A stretch of 19,976 nucleotides of DNA, from positions 1 through 19,976 of the forward strand of contig DKCG01000003.1 in NCBI GenBank assembly GCA_002449145.1. Reading direction: 5' to 3'. Positions 13,725 through 19,976 of this stretch are shown in pieces; the first letter of the stretch is position 1; each line of letters opens with the position of its first letter. This DNA is from Christensenella sp. UBA6880. GTDB taxonomy: Bacteria > Bacillota > Clostridia > Christensenellales > CAG-917. A program made the translations under genes and the position numbers. The notes under the pieces were generated by a model. The model saw nothing but the letters and a program-made list of their open reading frames with translations, searched no databases and had not been told where the DNA came from.

Positions 13725-16700
13725 TATCGACTTCTTTGTCGAAGCATTCGTCGCAAACTTCTGCGCCGAACAACTTGTAGTTTTTGCATACGTCCGCCGC
13801 CTCGTCGGGCTTTTTCACGATACCGTCACCGTCGTGGTCGTGCGATTTTTCTTCGCAACGGCACAACGTCCAAGTTTTGTGCGTGGGCAAGTTCAAATCC
13901 CAGTTTTTGACTTTCGTCACCGCTTTCCAACTATCGTCCGTGCCGTTGAAATACAGATTCGTCAGATTCTTGCAACCTACAAACGCTTCTTTGTCGATAT
14001 GTTTGAGAGAGGACGGAAGGGTTATCTTTTTGAGATTGCTCATTCTCTCGAATGCGTGTTCGGCAATGCCGACCGTGCCGTCCGCAATTTCGAGTTCGGT
14101 GACGCTGTTTTTGTCGCCGTGATACGCATACGCGACTTTACCTATATAGGATATGCCCTTTTCCGTCGCTTGTTTTTTCGTGTAAAACACAGTGCCACGG
14201 AACGCCACATACCCGATAGACTTCACACTGTCGGCGACAGACACAAACGCAAGATTTTTTGCGCCCTCGAACGCGCTTCTGCCTATGCTTTCAACGCCCG
14301 ACAAAATATAGACCGCAAAGAGCGAACATTGCTCGAACGCATAATCGTCTATACTCTTTATATTGCCCGGAATTATTATTGTTATTTTGTCGAGTTCAAC
14401 GCCTTTGAACGCGCCGTTTGCAATCGACGTTACGTCGTATTCTTTGACGTTTTTGTTATCGACCGTAACATACTTGAACGTCGTGGGAATCTCGCCGCTG
14501 TTTTTGCACGCAAGGACGATAGAGTGCGAATAAGAGTCGATAATATAGTTGTTTTTCGCATAATATCTCGCGTTTCCGCTTGCGACGGAAAGGCTTTCAA
14601 TCGGACAATACGTCAAGATACCGACGCCGATTTCGGTTACGGAAGCAGGCAAAACGAAACTCGTTATTTCACAATCGGCAAACGCCATATCGCCGATTTT
14701 TCGCACGCCCTCACCGATATTTATCGCTCTCGCCCTTTGCGGAATCCAACCCGAAAACGCTTGCGCGGGAATATCGTCGTTGCCTATAACGTTTATCGTT
14801 TCGACGAACGAGAAACAATCCTTGATTTTGGAAAGAATGCCCATAGGCGCGGTGAGGGTTTTGGGCGAGGAACTTCCCTCGAATGCGTTTTGCGCAATCG
14901 ATTGCAAACCGTATCCGCCGTTGTCCGATTCTATCTCAAACTCGACGTTTTCGAGATTTTTCAATTCTGAAAATGCTTTTTCGCCTATTGATACAACCGT
15001 TGTCGGAACGGTCACGCGCGCAATATCTGTGCCCGAAAACGCATTCGCGCCGATATTTTTTACGCTTTTTGGAAGATTCAACGTCGTTATGCCTTGGCAC
15101 TTTTCAAACGCGCCGTTGCCGATGGTTTCGATTCCGTCGGGAATAACCAAATTTGAAACGGTCTTGTATGCAAACGCATAGTCGCCTATCGTCGTGATTT
15201 TTTTGCCGTTGACTTTTGTCGGGATAACGCTGTTGCTCGTGCCCAACACCACCGTCGAATCTTTGACAAGGCAATTATCCGCAACCGAGAACGTTTTGTT
15301 GTCTGCCGAAACTTGAATGGACGTAAGATTCGGGCCGAATGCGTATTTTCCTATCGACGTCAGATTTTTGGGAAGAATCACGCTCGTTATGCCGTTATTA
15401 AGACAGCCTATACTATGATCCCCCAAATCAAACGCATATTCGCCTATACTTTTCAAATTGTTGAGCGCACTCAAATCAAGCACGACGTTTTCCATATAAT
15501 ATGCGTACGTGCAGAAAGCGTAATCGCCTATCGCTTGCAACTGACTTCCGCTTTCAAAGACGATATTTTCCGAAAACACCGCCCCTATGAACGCGCAAGT
15601 TTCGATTTTTTGTATGTATTTGGGAATCTTTAATGCGTCAACGGACATTAATTCAAACGCATATTCGCCTATAACCGTGACGTACGAAGGAATTTCACTT
15701 CCGCGACAGCCCATAATCACGGTATTTCCTTTATTGCCGTTTTCGTCTTTTTTAAGCAGACAGTTACCGTCGGAAGCGTAGTTTTTATTGTCGGCGGACA
15801 CTTTTATTCTTAGCAAATACGGCGCAGTCAACACCTTTTTGCCGATTTCCTTCACTGTTGAAGAAATCTCGAACGAAACGGCGTTTTCTTGAATACCGAA
15901 TGCGCCGTCGATTATTTTCGTTGCGCCCTCTTTTATGACGATTGACGTGGGTTGCGACATTTCGCCTTTGTAGCCGTACACGATATTGCCGACGTACACG
16001 ACGCCGTCTTTTTGATTTTTGTACCACTCGGTGTTGTCAAGCGCGCCCGCTTTGATATTTACGTCGTCACTCACTTCGAGCGTCAAACCCGAAAAACCTT
16101 TGAGCGAATTGTCGCCGAGCGTTCCGCCCGAAATCGTAAGGCTTTCAAGCGTAGATAATCCGTTTTGCGAAAACACGTCTGCGAGTTTTCCGCCGTTTAT
16201 CGTTTGTCCGACGTACGGCAAGGTCAACGATTTGAGATTTGCGTTTTCACCGCTGGAAAACGCTTCTTTGCCTATCGATTCCACGTTGCGCGTAATATTT
16301 ATCGCACTGAACTCGTTGCCGTAAAACGCTCTGTCGCCTATTTTCTTTATACTGCTCGGAAAAGTCATTTCGCCGACGAGTTTTTTGCCGTAAAAAGCAT
16401 TGTTTGCAATCGTGGCAACGCCGTTGCAAAACTCGACGCTTTCAAGAGATACGCAATCGGCAAACTCTTTTTCGCCGACGTTCGTCATACCCGCGGGCAC
16501 GACGACGCTTTTCAAACTCGAGCACTTTTCAAAAAGCGACGTGCCGCAAGTCGTTATTTTGTTGCCATCATACTCGACTTTTTCAAGCGACGAGCAACCG
16601 TAAAACACCTTGTCGCCCAACGCTTCGAGCGAGGTCGGGAAAGATACGCTCTTTAACGCGGCGCAGTTTTTGAAACCAAAGGTGTTGACTTTTTTGAGTT

Positions 16701-17007
16701 TACTGCCCTTTTCAAATTTCACTTCTTCGAGCAAAACGCAACCGTCGAACGCGTTGCCGTTGATTTCGGTCACGCAAGCAGGAATAGTCACGCTCTTTAT
16801 CTTCTTGTCTTTCGGCCAAAACAGCATAACCGTTTCTTCGTCGGCATAGTACTCGAAATCGTTCATACCCTCAACGTACTTCGACACCGCCGCAGGCTTT
16901 TCTTGCTCGGTATCGCCGCAAGCGACGAGCGTGAGCGCAACAAAAAGCGTAAGCAGTGCGACAAATATGTAACCAATCTTTCTCATAGTTTTCTTCATAG
17001 CCCCCAT
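13708..17007 (-). CDS. BspA-type leucine-rich-repeat surface lipoprotein
   Basis: The 1099-residue lipoprotein has a signal peptide ending in lipobox LVAC (Cys30). From about residue 60 to 1040 it is filled with LRR_5 (BspA/Treponema-type) repeats of about 23 residues, such as IPACVTEINGNAFDGCVLLE, LTSIGKYAFGPN, VTEIGVGILTYC and LKHIDKEAFVGCKNLTNLYF. Such proteins are surface adhesins or binding proteins; the ligand is not predictable. Near the C-terminus, CRCEEKSHDHDGDG (Asp1057, Asp1059, Asp1061) resembles a calcium-binding loop, followed by VCKNYKLFGAEVCDECFDKE with paired cysteines. ATGs at 17007, 16998 and 16986 are all possible; the one at 16998 has GGGGG upstream but only 2 bases away. 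The promoter overlaps operators shared with the divergent XRE gene, so that regulator probably controls it. Confidence 0.92.
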   Translation of the reverse strand: MGAMKKTMRKIGYIFVALLTLFVALTLVACGDTEQEKPAAVSKYVEGMNDFEYYADEETVMLFWPKDKKIKSVTIPACVTEINGNAFDGCVLLEEVKFEKGSKLKKVNTFGFKNCAALKSVSFPTSLEALGDKVFYGCSSLEKVEYDGNKITTCGTSLFEKCSSLKSVVVPAGMTNVGEKEFADCVSLESVEFCNGVATIANNAFYGKKLVGEMTFPSSIKKIGDRAFYGNEFSAINITRNVESIGKEAFSSGENANLKSLTLPYVGQTINGGKLADVFSQNGLSTLESLTISGGTLGDNSLKGFSGLTLEVSDDVNIKAGALDNTEWYKNQKDGVVYVGNIVYGYKGEMSQPTSIVIKEGATKIIDGAFGIQENAVSFEISSTVKEIGKKVLTAPYLLRIKVSADNKNYASDGNCLLKKDENGNKGNTVIMGCRGSEIPSYVTVIGEYAFELMSVDALKIPKYIQKIETCAFIGAVFSENIVFESGSQLQAIGDYAFCTYAYYMENVVLDLSALNNLKSIGEYAFDLGDHSIGCLNNGITSVILPKNLTSIGKYAFGPNLTSIQVSADNKTFSVADNCLVKDSTVVLGTSNSVIPTKVNGKKITTIGDYAFAYKTVSNLVIPDGIETIGNGAFEKCQGITTLNLPKSVKNIGANAFSGTDIARVTVPTTVVSIGEKAFSELKNLENVEFEIESDNGGYGLQSIAQNAFEGSSSPKTLTAPMGILSKIKDCFSFVETINVIGNDDIPAQAFSGWIPQRARAINIGEGVRKIGDMAFADCEITSFVLPASVTEIGVGILTYCPIESLSVASGNARYYAKNNYIIDSYSHSIVLACKNSGEIPTTFKYVTVDNKNVKEYDVTSIANGAFKGVELDKITIIIPGNIKSIDDYAFEQCSLFAVYILSGVESIGRSAFEGAKNLAFVSVADSVKSIGYVAFRGTVFYTKKQATEKGISYIGKVAYAYHGDKNSVTELEIADGTVGIAEHAFERMSNLKKITLPSSLKHIDKEAFVGCKNLTNLYFNGTDDSWKAVTKVKNWDLNLPTHKTWTLCRCEEKSHDHDGDGIVKKPDEAADVCKNYKLFGAEVCDECFDKEVDKIINN

Positions 17008-17027
17008 ACTAAAAGTATATTAGTATT

Positions 17028-17056
17028 ATTTTATGATGTATTACATCATTTGTCAA
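17028..17056 (-). promoter_or_regulatory. Promoter of the LRR lipoprotein, overlapped by an operator
   Basis: On the minus strand TTGACA (17056-17051), 17 bp and TAAAAT (17033-17028). The spacer contains the 15-bp palindrome TGATGTATTACATCA (17034-17048). A protein bound there would block polymerase. Confidence 0.85.
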
Positions 17057-17090
17057 GATGTAGCACATCATTGTTGAGATGTGCCGCTTC
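17034..17090. promoter_or_regulatory. Triple operator between the XRE regulator and the LRR lipoprotein
   Basis: Three sites of the form GATGTnnnACATC: O1 at 17035-17047 (GATGT-ATT-ACATC), O2 at 17057-17069 (GATGT-AGC-ACATC), and a weaker O3 at 17078-17090 (GATGT-GCC-GCTTC). Centres lie at 17041, 17063 and 17084, that is 22 and 21 bp apart, two helical turns, on one face of the DNA. O1 is inside the LRR promoter spacer, O2 abuts its -35, and O3 is inside the XRE promoter spacer. Confidence 0.7.
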
Positions 17091-17099
17091 ATATATAAT
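17071..17099 (+). promoter_or_regulatory. Promoter of the XRE regulator
   Basis: TTGTTG (17071-17076), 17 bp and a perfect TATAAT (17094-17099). The -35 is weak (three of six matches). The expected start is near 17106. Operator O3 lies in the spacer. Confidence 0.6.
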
Positions 17100-17132
17100 C
17101 AATTTACAACTCGCAAAACGTGAGGAAAGTTT

Positions 17133-17453
17133 ATGAAAGACGTGAATATAATTCTCGGCGAAAGAATACGCGCAAGAAGAAATATGTTGAATATGACGAG
17201 AGAAAGTCTGGCGGAAAAAATCAATGTCAGTCCGCGTTTTCTTGCCGATGTCGAAAGCGGAAAAGTCGGCGTATCCATTGAAACGCTGAAAAATATGAGC
17301 GTTGCTTTGAGCGCGTCCTGCGACTATCTTTTGGGTGTGAACGAGAAAAACGAAAGCGTGTCCGAACTCGTGAAAAACGAACTTGCAAAACTTCCGCCAA
17401 AATACGGCATTGCGGTTTTGTCGCTGATAAACGAACTTTCAAAACTCGACTAA
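17133..17453 (+). CDS. XRE-family helix-turn-helix regulator
   Basis: The 106-residue protein has a Cro/CI-type DNA-binding domain at about residues 7-66: ILGERIRARRNMLNMTRESL, AEKINVSPRFLADVESGK as turn and recognition helix, and STETLK-like VSIETLKNMSVALSASCDYL, ending in LLGV as is usual for this family. The remaining 35 residues form a short helical tail (SVSELVKNELAKLPPKYGIA) that may dimerise. There is no ligand or protease domain. The ATG follows AGGA with a 7-base gap. It is transcribed away from the LRR lipoprotein gene. The paired operators in the 125-bp gap make it the likely repressor of that gene and of itself. The identity of the operator-binding protein is inferred from position only. 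Confidence 0.92.
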   Translation: MKDVNIILGERIRARRNMLNMTRESLAEKINVSPRFLADVESGKVGVSIETLKNMSVALSASCDYLLGVNEKNESVSELVKNELAKLPPKYGIAVLSLINELSKLD

Positions 17454-17465
17454 ACGAAAATGCCA

Positions 17466-17523
17466 TTTCGGGTGTGGGTGTCCCACCCACAATTATTAAT
17501 TATTCATTATTCATTATTAATTA
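17466..17523 (+). repeat. Hairpin plus heptamer repeat, copy D
   Basis: TTTCGGGTGTGGGTGTCCCAC is followed by CCAC and heptamers AATTATT, CATTATT, CATTATT, AATT. The hairpin is GTGGG-TGT-CCCAC. It differs from copy C by a paired change (G-C in the stem of C becomes A-T related here), keeping the stem intact. It lies between the XRE stop and the following terminator. Confidence 0.75.
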
Positions 17524-17562
17524 AAACAAAAAAACGCACTCTCGGTGCGTTTTTTATTTTTT
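17524..17562 (-). terminator. Bidirectional terminator between the XRE gene and the zinc-ribbon gene
   Basis: The stem AAAAACGCAC/GTGCGTTTTT (17530-17539 and 17545-17554) with a 5-base loop has an A-run on the left and T-run on the right. It serves the minus-strand zinc-ribbon gene (stop at 17577) and can also end the XRE transcript. Confidence 0.88.
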
Positions 17563-17576
17563 CTTTAAGGAAGGAT

Positions 17577-18065
17577 TCAGTCTTTATCTTCTTCTTCGTC
17601 CTCGTCGTCTTCTTCGTCTTCGTCCTCATCGTCATCGGCATAATCGTCGATGTCGCCAAGGTCATCGTCGTCGAAATCGTCGGGGCATTGTTCTTCCTCG
17701 TCATCCTCGAACTCTTCTTCCTCGTCCTCTTGAAGTTGGTTGAGCGAAACTTCGTTTTCGTCGTCGGGCGTGATAGGCTCGTCTTCTTCGACAAATTCTT
17801 GCCAATCGTCGTCCTCGTCGTCGAGTTTGCTTTGAGTCGAATTTGCTTGTTCCTCTCTGCACGCGGCGCACATATCTTCGCCGGGCTCGAGATAATTGAC
17901 TTTGCAAACGGGGCAGATTCTCTCTTCTTCCTCTATGTCGTCATCGTCTTCCAAAAGACAGATTTTGCTTGCTTTGCCGAGTTCCGCCTTGCAGACTTCG
18001 CACAGTTCTTCCTCGACGGGAATCCAGTTCAGTTCACAGCGCGGACATTTCTTATACTTTCCCAT
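17577..18065 (-). CDS. Double zinc-ribbon protein with a long acidic tail
   Basis: I do not recognise a named family. The 162-residue protein has two tandem zinc knuckles of identical spacing, CxxC-11-CxxC: Cys7, 10, 22, 25 (CPRCELNWIPVEEELCEVC) and Cys51, 54, 66, 69 (CPVCKVNYLEPGEDMCAAC). From about residue 80 to the end it is dominated by Asp and Glu, finishing in an almost unbroken acidic run. There is no signal peptide or membrane segment, so it is cytoplasmic. The acidic tail could mimic nucleic acid or bind a basic partner such as a ribosomal or RNA polymerase surface; this is inference. GAGG with a 5-base gap supports the ATG at 18065. It is divergent from spo0A across 356 bp and has its own promoter and terminator. 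The tail is encoded by low-complexity triplets, so its length may vary between strains. Confidence 0.85.
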   Translation of the reverse strand: MGKYKKCPRCELNWIPVEEELCEVCKAELGKASKICLLEDDDDIEEEERICPVCKVNYLEPGEDMCAACREEQANSTQSKLDDEDDDWQEFVEEDEPITPDDENEVSLNQLQEDEEEEFEDDEEEQCPDDFDDDDLGDIDDYADDDEDEDEEDDEDEEEDKD

Positions 18066-18095
18066 AACAACCTCTTAGTTAGGTTTGATTCATAT

Positions 18096-18124
18096 ATTAT
18101 ATTGATAAGATGTGATTATGTAAA
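18096..18124 (-). promoter_or_regulatory. Sigma-A-type promoter of the zinc-ribbon gene
   Basis: On the minus strand TTTACA (18124-18119), 17 bp and a perfect TATAAT (18101-18096). The leader is about 25 nt. Confidence 0.78.
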
Positions 18125-18230
18125 CTATATTTTCATTTTTTTCTAAATTTTTTTGATATAACTTTATGTAGTGGGTGAAAAATTGTTTCGTGCCATATAT
18201 GGTGCAAAGAAAAATTGGTGAAAATAATTG

Positions 18231-18259
18231 TTGAAAACCCGACAAAATGCGCGTAAAAT
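18231..18259 (+). promoter_or_regulatory. Candidate sigma-A promoter of spo0A with a 0A-box-like site
   Basis: TTGAAA (18231-18236), 17 bp and TAAAAT (18254-18259). Inside the spacer, CCCGACAAAA (18238-18247) reads TTTTGTCGGG on the other strand, five of seven matches to the Spo0A box TGTCGAA. A leader of about 155 nt would follow. No clear SigH hexamers were found. Confidence 0.5.
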
Positions 18260-18327
18260 GTGCATTGTTAACGCAATTGTAACATTTATTCGGAATAAAC
18301 AATCCTAATAAACAAATATGTATATAC

Positions 18328-18370
18328 ATCGACAAAAAATCGTGAAAAATGCGATTTTTTGTTCGCGAAC
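18328..18370 (+). promoter_or_regulatory. spo0A leader: 0A-box-like site, attenuator-like hairpin and palindrome
   Basis: ATCGACA (18328-18334) is TGTCGAT on the other strand, six of seven matches to a Spo0A box. ACAAAAAATCG (18332-18342) pairs perfectly with CGATTTTTTGT (18352-18362) around a 9-base loop and ends in a T-run. It looks like an intrinsic terminator placed before spo0A with no upstream plus-strand gene to end. The 10-bp palindrome GTTCGCGAAC (18361-18370) follows, then TATAAT at 18377-18382, which might serve a second promoter although no good -35 is seen. Confidence 0.45.
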
Positions 18371-18421
18371 GAATTTTATAATCAAATTAACACAACAAAT
18401 TACGCCATTTGGAGGAAAATT

Positions 18422-19168
18422 ATGAACAAAACTATTGTAATTGCAGACGACAACGCAGCGTTATGTACGGGTATGCGCGATTTCATCGATGCGCAAGACG
18501 GATTCGAGGTCGTGGGCGTCGCTCAAAACGGAAACGACGCTTTGAAACTCATCGACCTTTACAAACCCGACTTCGTGCTTCTTGACATCGTGATGCCCGA
18601 ATTGGACGGCTTCGGCGTGCTAAATGCGATGGAAAACAAAAGTTCTATCGTCATTATGATGTCCCAACTCGCAAGCGACGGCTTCGTGCAAAAAGCAATG
18701 CAATACGGTGCGAGTTACTTTCTTGCAAAACCATTCGACTACAACACTCTTTTGAAAGTCATAAACGACTTTTCAACGCCTCGCCCCGCACCCCACACGC
18801 AAGTCAACGTGCGCAAAAACAAAACTCTGGACGAGAGAATCGCAAACCTCTTTATCTCGGTGGGTATCCCCGCGCATATAAAAGGCTATCAATTCTTGCG
18901 CGAAGCCATCAAAATGACCATCGAAACGCCCGAAATCATCAACTCTATCACAAAACAACTCTACCCCGGCATCGCCGCAAGGTATCAGACGTCCGCGTCG
19001 AAAGTGGAACGCGCCATACGCCACGCAATCGAGGTTGCTTGGAACAGAGGCAAAATCGAGAATATCAACAACGTGTTCGGCATAAAGATTTACGCCCCCA
19101 ACGAAAAGCCGACCAACGGCGAATTTATCGCCCTCGTCGCAGACAAGTTGCTTTTGGAATGTGCGTAG
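18422..19168 (+). CDS. spo0A: Stage 0 sporulation response regulator Spo0A
   Basis: The 248-residue protein is the master regulator of entry into sporulation, a transcription factor activated by phosphorylation. The receiver domain (1-118) shows the acidic pocket Asp9/Asp10, the phosphorylated Asp55 in LLDIVMPELDG, Ser81 in MMSQ at the usual Thr/Ser position, and Lys103 in AKPFD. The effector domain (about 138-248) matches Spo0A closely: HIKGYQFLREAIKM, ITKQLYPGIAARY and the recognition helix SASKVERAIRHAIEVAWNRG (191-210), then NNVFGIKIY and PTNGEFIALVADKL. The ATG at 18422 follows GGAGG with a 6-base gap. The usual upstream partner spoIVB is absent; instead a divergent zinc-ribbon gene lies there. 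The stop codon lies inside a 17-bp perfect hairpin. Spo0A shows the lineage is or was sporulating; sporulation itself is not proven by this one gene. Confidence 0.97.
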   Translation: MNKTIVIADDNAALCTGMRDFIDAQDGFEVVGVAQNGNDALKLIDLYKPDFVLLDIVMPELDGFGVLNAMENKSSIVIMMSQLASDGFVQKAMQYGASYFLAKPFDYNTLLKVINDFSTPRPAPHTQVNVRKNKTLDERIANLFISVGIPAHIKGYQFLREAIKMTIETPEIINSITKQLYPGIAARYQTSASKVERAIRHAIEVAWNRGKIENINNVFGIKIYAPNEKPTNGEFIALVADKLLLECA

Positions 19169-19197
19169 TATTGTGCCAACGGCACAATACTACGCAC
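19161..19197 (+). terminator. 17-bp perfect hairpin spanning the spo0A stop codon
   Basis: GTGCGTAGTATTGTGCC (19161-19177), loop AAC, and its exact complement (19181-19197). The TAG at 19166-19168 is within the left arm. There is no U-run after it, so it may stabilise the mRNA end or act in recombination rather than as a classic terminator. A second hairpin, GGAAAATT/AATTTTCC (19204-19226), follows. Confidence 0.7.
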
Positions 19198-19228
19198 ACA
19201 AGCGGAAAATTTGAAGTCAATTTTCCAT

Positions 19229-19324
19229 TTGTCATTGCGAGAAGCAACGAAGTTGCGACGTGGCAATCCAGCGTAGCGAAATGCGGCTTCGCCTTGATTC
19301 CCACGCTTACGCTCGGAATGACAA
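19229..19324. repeat. 96-bp MITE-like element with imperfect terminal inverted repeats
   Basis: The left end TTGTCATTGCGAG and the right end (reversed) TTGTCATTCCGAG match at 12 of 13 positions. Internal hairpins GCAAC-GAA-GTTGC and GCGGC-TTC-GCC are present. A decayed relative lies at 10247-10337. Similar GTCATTGCGAG...GGCAATCC sequences are common intergenic repeats in many bacterial genomes. Confidence 0.65.
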
Positions 19325-19432
19325 GCGGAAGATTCCGATTCTTCCGTAGCAAAACGGACAAAAATTAATTTGCCTATTTTCTTTGTGCCCAATTTGAGCA
19401 TAAAAGAAACTTCCCTCTCTTTCCCAACAAAA

Positions 19433-19464
19433 GGAAAACGGCGACGCAATGCGTCGCCTTTTCC
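19433..19464. terminator. Terminator-like hairpin
   Basis: GGAAAA-C-GGCGACGC, loop AAT, GCGTCGCC-TTTTCC (19433-19464), with one bulged C. The T-run is only four bases and is followed by CCCG. It might be the distal end of the spo0A transcript or belong to the repeats around it. Confidence 0.5.
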
Positions 19465-19657
19465 CGCTTGTCATTTTTTGCCACAAAACAACCATTCTAA
19501 CCACGTGTTTTGCTCAAAGTATTAAGCGTTGCTTTTCTCGATTGTTCCGCCCGTGCAATACACAACAAAACTGCCCGTGTAGTATTTCCCCGCTCTACCG
19601 CACAAAATCGTGGAGTAGAATTAAAATGTCGGAATTTGATTATTTTAACGGAGAAAA

Positions 19658-19694
19658 TTTTCTATGTCCGCATCGCGCGCAAAGTAAAAATGCT
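19658..19694 (+). repeat. 37-base perfect direct repeat, copy 1
   Basis: Identical over 37 bases to 19940-19976; the shared part begins TTTTCTATGTCCGCATCGCG and ends AAAAATGCT. The upstream flanks of the two copies differ. Confidence 0.85.
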
Positions 19695-19939
19695 ATGCGC
19701 TTTTCTTTGCTTTGCTTGCGGTCAGCACCGAAAGGTGGTTCGTGCGCCATAGGCGCGGACGGCTTCGCCGTCCGAGGACACGAAAGTAAAATAAAAGCAC
19801 TCGTGCAGAGTGCTTTGGTTGGATTGAGTGGACTCGTTTAATAGCGAAGTGAAGCAAATAAATTTGCAAAAACGAAGCGTCTACGCAAAACAATACTGCT
19901 TACGCAGTCGTGCATTCGCACTACACTTCCGTGTTATTG
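19695..19939. other. Hairpin-dense segment between the direct repeats
   Basis: Hairpins in order: CGGACGGC-TTC-GCCGTCCG (19756-19774), AAAGCACTC-GTGCA-GAGTGCTTT (near 19795-19817), GCAAAT-AA-ATTTGC (about 19854-19867), ACTGC-TTAC-GCAGT (19895-19908), GTGC-ATTC-GCAC (19910-19921) and ACAC-TTCC-GTGT (19923-19934). No convincing gene. Confidence 0.6.
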
Positions 19940-19976
19940 TTTTCTATGTCCGCATCGCGCGCAAAGTAAAAATGCT
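19940..19976 (+). repeat. 37-base perfect direct repeat, copy 2, reaching the window edge
   Basis: It matches copy 1 exactly up to the last base of the window, so the true repeat may be longer. Copy-to-copy distance is 282 bp. Confidence 0.85.

Noticed and set aside
13834..14970. A 378-codon plus-strand frame inside the LRR gene
   Set aside because: It is antisense to obvious LRR_5 repeats; its apparent periodicity is the mirror of those repeats.
18361..18370. LexA (SOS) box at GTTCGCGAAC before spo0A
   Set aside because: The Gram-positive box is GAAC-4-GTTC type; here the half-sites are in the opposite order and lack the central spacing.
19626..19841. A 72-codon frame (MSEFDYFNGENFLCPHR...) with GGAG ten bases upstream
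   Set aside because: It runs through the 37-base direct repeat and the hairpin GGACGGC/GCCGTCC, its composition is unlike the neighbouring genes, and no family is recognisable. More likely a chance frame in repeat DNA.
19658..19976. CRISPR array
   Set aside because: Only two 37-mers are seen and the gap between them is 245 bases and full of hairpins, not a spacer of 25-40 bases; no cas gene is near.

Overview
The window looks like the chromosome of a spore-forming-lineage Bacillota, probably an uncultured gut or anaerobic Clostridia. The evidence is a full-length Spo0A, a SigH-like sigma factor in the familiar mrnC-rlmB-sigH neighbourhood, an rpsF-ssb-rpsR operon with strong AAGGAG-type ribosome sites, a proline-tRNA synthetase of the archaeal/eukaryote-like type with a C-terminal zinc domain, and several lipoproteins with LVAC/FVAC lipoboxes. 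I cannot name the genus from sequence alone. No phage, insertion sequence with a transposase, CRISPR array, tRNA or rRNA was seen.

Layout, left to right. A transglutaminase-like lipoprotein gene (minus) is divergent from mrnC-rlmB (plus), followed by the sigH-like gene (plus). A large GH2 beta-mannosidase (minus) converges on sigH, and behind it lies an unrecognised lipoprotein (minus). Next come a gene-free repeat block (8183-8830), the rpsF-ssb-rpsR operon (plus), a second gene-free repeat block (10016-10609), and a membrane-anchored ComEC-like metallo-beta-lactamase-fold protein (minus) divergent from proS (plus). A 1099-residue BspA-type leucine-rich-repeat lipoprotein (minus) is divergent from a small XRE regulator (plus). 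A double zinc-ribbon protein with a very acidic tail (minus) is divergent from spo0A (plus). The last 800 bases are repeats and hairpins without a convincing gene.

Promoters are unusually easy to read: at least nine TTGACA/TATAAT-like pairs with exactly 17-bp spacing are visible. Two of them place the predicted transcription start at or next to the ATG (mrnC and the metallo-beta-lactamase gene), suggesting leaderless mRNAs.

Three things are most worth following up. (1) A lambda-like control region lies between the LRR lipoprotein and the XRE regulator: two clean GATGTnnnACATC operators and a third degenerate one, spaced 22 and 21 bp, with sites sitting inside the spacers of both divergent promoters. 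(2) A dispersed repeat occurs four times in this window: a small hairpin with compensatory base changes followed by a variable run of AATTATT/CATTATT heptamers. One copy supplies the last codons of the LRR gene. (3) Three plus-strand genes (rpsR, proS, spo0A) have stop codons lying within or touching an arm of a long perfect inverted repeat. Two of these repeats enclose a second, inner hairpin.
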